From Holophagales bacterium UBA2201 (GTDB taxonomy: Bacteria; Acidobacteriota; Thermoanaerobaculia; UBA2201): a DNA stretch of 25,822 nucleotides. The notes under the pieces were generated by a model. It made no database searches and was not told the DNA's origin. It saw nothing but the letters and a program-made list of their open reading frames with translations. Positions 22,891 to 25,822 of the stretch are shown piece by piece. Position numbers and translations under genes: made by a program. Each line of letters begins with the position of its first letter. The first letter of the stretch is position 1. The stretch is from assembly GCA_002327305.1 (NCBI GenBank), contig DCUZ01000110.1, forward strand, positions 1 to 25,822, read 5' to 3'.

Positions 22891-23756
22891 CGGAAAAACA
22901 GCATCGCCACGCCGGCCACGGCGACCACGGCGCCCAGGACGGCACGGAGGGTGGCCTTCTCCCGGTCCATGATGGCGGCGACCGGGATGAGGAAGATGGG
23001 GGTGGTGGAGAGGATGGTGGAGGCGATGCCGGTGGCGGTGTGCTGGATGGCCACCTGGGAGAGCCAGACGCCGAGGAAGGGGCCGAAAACCGCCCCGCCC
23101 ACCAGGGCCCCCGAGGCGCCCCGCTTCCAGAGGACGCCGGGACGCGGCCGGGCGAACTTGAACAGCGCCGCGAAGAGGGCGGCGGTCCCGAACGCCGCGA
23201 TCATCCGCCACAGCGTCGCGTAAAGGGAATCCACCCCCGTATTGAGGGCGGCCTTGGCCAGGACGAGGCCGGCGCTCTGCCCGAGGGCGGCCACCACCGT
23301 CAACGCCACCGAGGGGAGGTGGAACTTCCCGGAGTTGTCGTCCCGTTTCTCCCCGAGCGTCCAGACCACGCCGGACACCGTCACCGCCATGCCCGCCAGC
23401 CCCATCCAGCCGATGGTCTCCCCGAGGAAGCCCCAGGCCAGGACGGCGGTGAGGGCCGGCGACACCGTATAGACCAGCATCGTCAGGCGCGGCCCCATCC
23501 AGACGAAGGCCTGGAAGAGGAGGAGGTCGCCCAGGAACAGCCCGATGATCCCCGAGAGGGAGAGCATGACCATCGGGTAGGTCGCGATGCGGAAATCGCC
23601 GGAGAGGACGAGATGGGTCAGGAAGAGGAACAGGGCGCCGAGGGCGAGGCGGTAGAGGTTCACCGCCCACGACCCGAAGTGGCGGGAGGCGATGGTGAAA
23701 AACATGGCCGTCCAACTCCAGCAGAAGACGGCCCCGACCGCGGCGAGTTCACCCAT
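22887..23756 (-). CDS. EamA/DMT-family 10-helix transporter
   Basis: The 289-residue inner-membrane protein has ten hydrophobic segments in two EamA repeats, as in drug/metabolite exporters of the RhaT/YdcZ type. First half: MGELAAVGAVFCWSWTAMFF, then NLYRLALGALFLF and PRLTMLVYTVSPALTAVLAW with FLGETIGWMGLAGM, the typical end of repeat one. Second half: LVGGAVFGPFLGVWLSQVAI, GIASTILSTTPIFLIPVAAI and REKATLRAVLGAVVAVAGVA. Substrate unknown; export of amino acids or metabolites is the usual role. ATG at 23756 is chosen because the hydrophobic segment begins at once; a TTG 13 codons earlier gives a basic extension not usual in the family. It may be transcribed alone, since a terminator separates it from the helicase gene. 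Confidence 0.88.
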   Translation of the reverse strand: MGELAAVGAVFCWSWTAMFFTIASRHFGSWAVNLYRLALGALFLFLTHLVLSGDFRIATYPMVMLSLSGIIGLFLGDLLLFQAFVWMGPRLTMLVYTVSPALTAVLAWGFLGETIGWMGLAGMAVTVSGVVWTLGEKRDDNSGKFHLPSVALTVVAALGQSAGLVLAKAALNTGVDSLYATLWRMIAAFGTAALFAALFKFARPRPGVLWKRGASGALVGGAVFGPFLGVWLSQVAIQHTATGIASTILSTTPIFLIPVAAIMDREKATLRAVLGAVVAVAGVAMLFFR

Positions 23757-23812
23757 AAAAGCGGCTATTATCCTTCGAAACCGGCAAAAGCGCAAGGACC
23801 ACCGCCCGCGGG

Positions 23813-23843
23813 AAACAAAGGGCGGGCCGCTTGGCCCGCCCTT
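23813..23843 (-). terminator. Rho-independent terminator of the DEAD-box helicase gene
   Basis: Read on the minus strand: AAGGGCGGGCC, loop AAGC, GGCCCGCCCTT, then TGTTTCC. The arms are at 23818-23828 and 23833-23843, eleven perfect pairs, about 25 bases after the helicase stop. It resembles the hairpin at 4693-4720 in arm sequence (AAGGG(G)CGGGCC). Confidence 0.85.
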
Positions 23844-23867
23844 GTGGTCGGTGGTCGGATGGCGCGC

Positions 23868-25418
23868 TTATTTGGCGTCCCGGTTCTTGATGGAATGGCG
23901 GAACGGCGCCGCGGGCTTGCGCCTCTGGCCGGGGTCGGCCTGCTGTTGGCGGAACGGGATGGCGGGCTTGGTCCCCTTGGCCACCTTGCTGTAGAACCCG
24001 CCCTTGAGGTTGGTCTGGTCGCCGGACGGCGTCTGGAGCGGCCGCGTATGGGGAAAGGTCGGCGGCTTCGAGTGGGTGGGCCGGTTCGCCGCGGCCGCGG
24101 GTTGATACTGGCGCGCCGGGGGCTGGGCCGGGGGGCGGGGGGCGGGGAAGGGCGACGGGCGGCCGGAGCCCTCCTGTGCGCGGCGGGCCTTCGCCTCGGC
24201 CTTGGCCTTCGCGCGGGTGCGCTCCTCGGCCTTGCGGGCCCGGATGGCGGCAATGCGCTCGGCGATGGGGACCTCGAAGCGGTCGGCCGGCCGGTGCGAG
24301 TAATTAAATCCCTCGAGATTCCTCCGGGGGAAGGGCTTGCCGATGTGGCGCTCGATGGCGCGCAGGTCGCCCTCCTCTCCGGGGGAGACGAGGGTGTAGG
24401 CGTCACCGGTCAGGTCGGCGCGGGCCGTGCGTCCGGCGCGGTGGATGTAGTCCTCGGGAATATTGGGGACATCGAAGTTGACCACGAGTCCGAGGGCCTC
24501 GACGTCGATGCCGCGGGCGGCGATGTCGGTGGCCACCAGCACCTGGTAGCGGCCGCCCTTGAACCCCTTGAGGGCCTCGGTGCGCTGTAATTGGCTCCGG
24601 TTGCCGTGGATCCGTTCGCACGAGACACCGCTCTTGCCCAGGAAGTCGGCCAGGCGGTTGGCCCGGTGCTTGGTGCGGGTGAAGGCCAGGACGCTCGTGG
24701 ACTCGGGCCGGGTGAGAAGCTGGAGGAGCAGGTACTTCTTCAATTCCTCCGGCACGGGGAAGGCCGCGTGGCGGATGCCGGCCGCGGGGGCGGACTTGCG
24801 CTCGATGTTGAGGGCCACGGGGTCCTTCAGCATCTCCTTCGACAATTGGACGATGGGCGGGGGCATGGTGGCGGAAAAGAGCATGGTCTGCTTCCGCGCG
24901 GGCAGGGCGCGCAGGATGCGCCGGACGTCGGGAAGGAACCCCATGTCCAGCATCCGGTCGGCCTCGTCCAGGACGAGGTATTCCAAATGCTCCAGGCGCG
25001 CGTACGGGTATTGGAAATGGTCGAGGAGGCGCCCCGGGCAGGCGGCGATGAGGTCCACGCCGCGTTCGAAGGCGCGCACCTGGGGCTCCATTCCGACCCC
25101 GCCGTACACCGCGGCGGCCTTCAGGGGGGTGTGGGCGGCCAGTTCGTTGAAGTGCTCCACGATCTGGGCGGCCAGTTCGCGTGTGGGGGCCAGGACCAGC
25201 GCGCGGGTCCTGCCGCGGGGCTTGTCCATGATGGCGTGGAGGATGGGGAGGAGGAAGGCGGCGGTCTTGCCGCTGCCCGTGGCGGCGGCGCCCAGGGCGT
25301 CGCGCCCCTCCATCAGGGGCGGAATGGCCAGCTTCTGGATGGGGGTGGGGGCGGTGAACCCCAGGTCGCCCAGGGCCTGGAGGAGCTTCGGGTTGAGGTT
25401 GAAGGGGGTGAAGGGCAT
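23868..25418 (-). CDS. DEAD-box ATP-dependent RNA helicase (RhlE-like)
   Basis: The 516-residue protein unwinds RNA duplexes with ATP. Core motifs are in order: FTAPTPIQ Q-motif (21-28), ATGSGKT (46-52), PTRELAAQ (78-85), PGRLLD (128-133), DEAD (151-154), SAT (182-184), then VLAFTRTKHRA, VATDIAARGID and HRAGRTAR in the second RecA domain. HRAGRTAR replaces the usual HRIGRTGR, and CPGR the usual TPGR; both are mild changes. Residues about 385-516 form a basic, Ala/Pro/Gln-rich tail (RARKAEERTRAKAKAEAKAR), which in this family binds RNA and tethers the enzyme to ribosomes or degradosomes. Start: ATG at 25418, which begins the usual FTPFNL lead; no strong ribosome site. The promoter is about 200 bases upstream, leaving a long leader. 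Confidence 0.93.
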   Translation of the reverse strand: MPFTPFNLNPKLLQALGDLGFTAPTPIQKLAIPPLMEGRDALGAAATGSGKTAAFLLPILHAIMDKPRGRTRALVLAPTRELAAQIVEHFNELAAHTPLKAAAVYGGVGMEPQVRAFERGVDLIAACPGRLLDHFQYPYARLEHLEYLVLDEADRMLDMGFLPDVRRILRALPARKQTMLFSATMPPPIVQLSKEMLKDPVALNIERKSAPAAGIRHAAFPVPEELKKYLLLQLLTRPESTSVLAFTRTKHRANRLADFLGKSGVSCERIHGNRSQLQRTEALKGFKGGRYQVLVATDIAARGIDVEALGLVVNFDVPNIPEDYIHRAGRTARADLTGDAYTLVSPGEEGDLRAIERHIGKPFPRRNLEGFNYSHRPADRFEVPIAERIAAIRARKAEERTRAKAKAEAKARRAQEGSGRPSPFPAPRPPAQPPARQYQPAAAANRPTHSKPPTFPHTRPLQTPSGDQTNLKGGFYSKVAKGTKPAIPFRQQQADPGQRRKPAAPFRHSIKNRDAK

Positions 25419-25624
25419 GGTACTCTTTCGCTTTCTACGGACCGATAGGGAGCGCCTGGCGCCCGGAGGGGCCGATTGGTTGGTCCGGCTCGATTAACAG
25501 GGGAGGGAAACGGAGGGATTGCCGGTAAAGCCGCCGTTTTGGCATGGGCGGGGCGCTGTGAAAGTGGCCGCGCCGCCGGTGTTGCCGCGATGCGTCAGGG
25601 CCCAATGGCGATGACGAGCCACAT

Positions 25625-25653
25625 AGTATCGCACAATTTAACCAGAAATGCAA
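25625..25653 (-). promoter_or_regulatory. Predicted promoter of the DEAD-box helicase gene
   Basis: On the minus strand TTGCAT (25648-25653), exactly 17 bases, then GATACT (25625-25630), in the only A/T-rich patch of the region. Transcription would begin near 25618, about 200 bases ahead of the ATG at 25418. Long leaders are known for cold-induced RNA helicases, so post-transcriptional control is plausible. Confidence 0.5.
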
Positions 25654-25676
25654 GGTGAACCATTTCCGCATCCATT

Positions 25677-25822
25677 CCATCCCGCGATGCAGGACATGGG
25701 ATGCAGGGCCGACTCTCCAGTCGGCCGCATTTCCCACAATCCGATACCGCAGGTCGGAGGACCTGCGCTACATTGCCATCCCGCGATGCAGGACATAGGA
25801 TGTAGGGCCGACTCTCCAGTCG
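25677..25822. repeat. 99-bp direct repeat built from inverted CTCC-loop hairpins, running off the window
   Basis: Copy 1 is 25677-25775; copy 2 starts at 25776 and is cut at the edge after 47 bases, with only two differences from copy 1. Within copy 1, hairpin c has stem GGCCGACT (25707-25714), loop CTCC, stem AGTCGGCC (to 25726), preceded by ATGCAG. Hairpin d has stem CGCAGGTC (25748-25755), loop GGAG, stem GACCTGCG (to 25767), followed by CTACAT, that is, the same element inverted. Hairpin e in copy 2 repeats c, preceded by ATGTAG, and is incomplete. This matches the pair in the FG-GAP gene at 1118-1179. Confidence 0.85.

Larger units (their letters stand above)
25419..25822. other. Intergenic region: helicase leader plus hairpin-repeat region
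   Basis: I find no supportable gene in these 404 bases. From 25419 to about 25620 it is the predicted transcribed leader of the helicase gene, including a GGAGCGCCTGGCGCCC-type inverted repeat near 25449-25466. An A/T-richer promoter patch follows (25620-25660), and from 25677 to the edge lies the repeat region. Short open frames here share no features with known proteins and run across the repeats. Confidence 0.6.

Noticed and set aside
21436..23715. 759-codon minus-strand open frame spanning the SPASM-like and EamA genes
   Set aside because: Composition is Arg/Gly/Pro-rich shadow sequence, it crosses two well-supported genes on both strands, and it has no recognisable domain.
23757..23795. 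TTG start 13 codons upstream for the EamA transporter
   Set aside because: It adds a basic stretch atypical for the family, whereas the ATG at 23756 begins directly at the first helix.
25435..25737. 100-codon minus-strand frame in the right-hand intergenic region
   Set aside because: It crosses the predicted helicase promoter and hairpin repeats and has no protein-like features.

Overview
The window is about 26 kb of very GC-rich, gene-dense bacterial DNA. It has sigma70-type promoters (TTGACA/TATAAT-like), AGGAGG-type ribosome sites and many GTG or overlapping starts. I see no rRNA, tRNA, CRISPR, transposase or phage gene. The gene mix is an FG-GAP propeller protein with a YPLTIDP-type N-domain, the MscS/DUF5752/TreT/OtsAB cluster, GT-C membrane glycosyltransferases and abundant short interspersed repeats. 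This resembles uncultured high-GC lineages such as Acidobacteriota and relatives, but that placement is an impression and low confidence.

Layout, left to right: the start of an NAD(P)-malic enzyme (minus, cut by the window edge); a divergent promoter region; a secreted 1355-residue protein with 14 FG-GAP blades; an AzgA-type purine permease; an osmotic-stress operon (mscS - DUF5752 - treT - otsA/otsB fusion), followed by a secreted TPR protein with its own -10 element. A bidirectional terminator then separates this from a minus-strand pair (GGDEF diguanylate cyclase, then a diacylglycerol-kinase-like lipid kinase). Next come a plus-strand carbon-storage operon (glycogen phosphorylase, phosphofructokinase, a CBS-like/HEPN-like protein of unknown role), a minus-strand GT-C membrane protein, a plus-strand SPASM-type protein that has lost the radical-SAM cysteine triad, a minus-strand EamA transporter, and a minus-strand DEAD-box RNA helicase with a long 5' leader. 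The last 145 bases are a repeat region that runs off the window.

How the genes fit together: there is a clear carbohydrate and osmolyte theme. Glycogen phosphorylase feeds glucose-1-P, PFK drives glycolysis, and two independent trehalose routes (TreT from NDP-glucose plus glucose; OtsA/OtsB from NDP-glucose plus glucose-6-P) are translationally coupled behind a mechanosensitive channel. This suggests coordinated handling of osmotic shock and reserve carbon.

The most unusual content is two families of short non-mobile repeats. (1) Hairpins of the form ATGTRG-stem-CTCC-stem' have different but perfectly paired stems and a fixed loop. They are arranged as inverted pairs, once in the 3'-most intergenic DNA and once inside the coding sequence of the FG-GAP gene. 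(2) Polar heptamer arrays (GGCAGYT-like, usually ending in GGGGAA..AGCA) sit directly after stop codons and before terminators for three genes, and have also been absorbed in frame at three places in the FG-GAP gene. Two further genes (the GT-C protein and the purine permease) have promoters placed so close to the ATG that their mRNAs are predicted to be leaderless.
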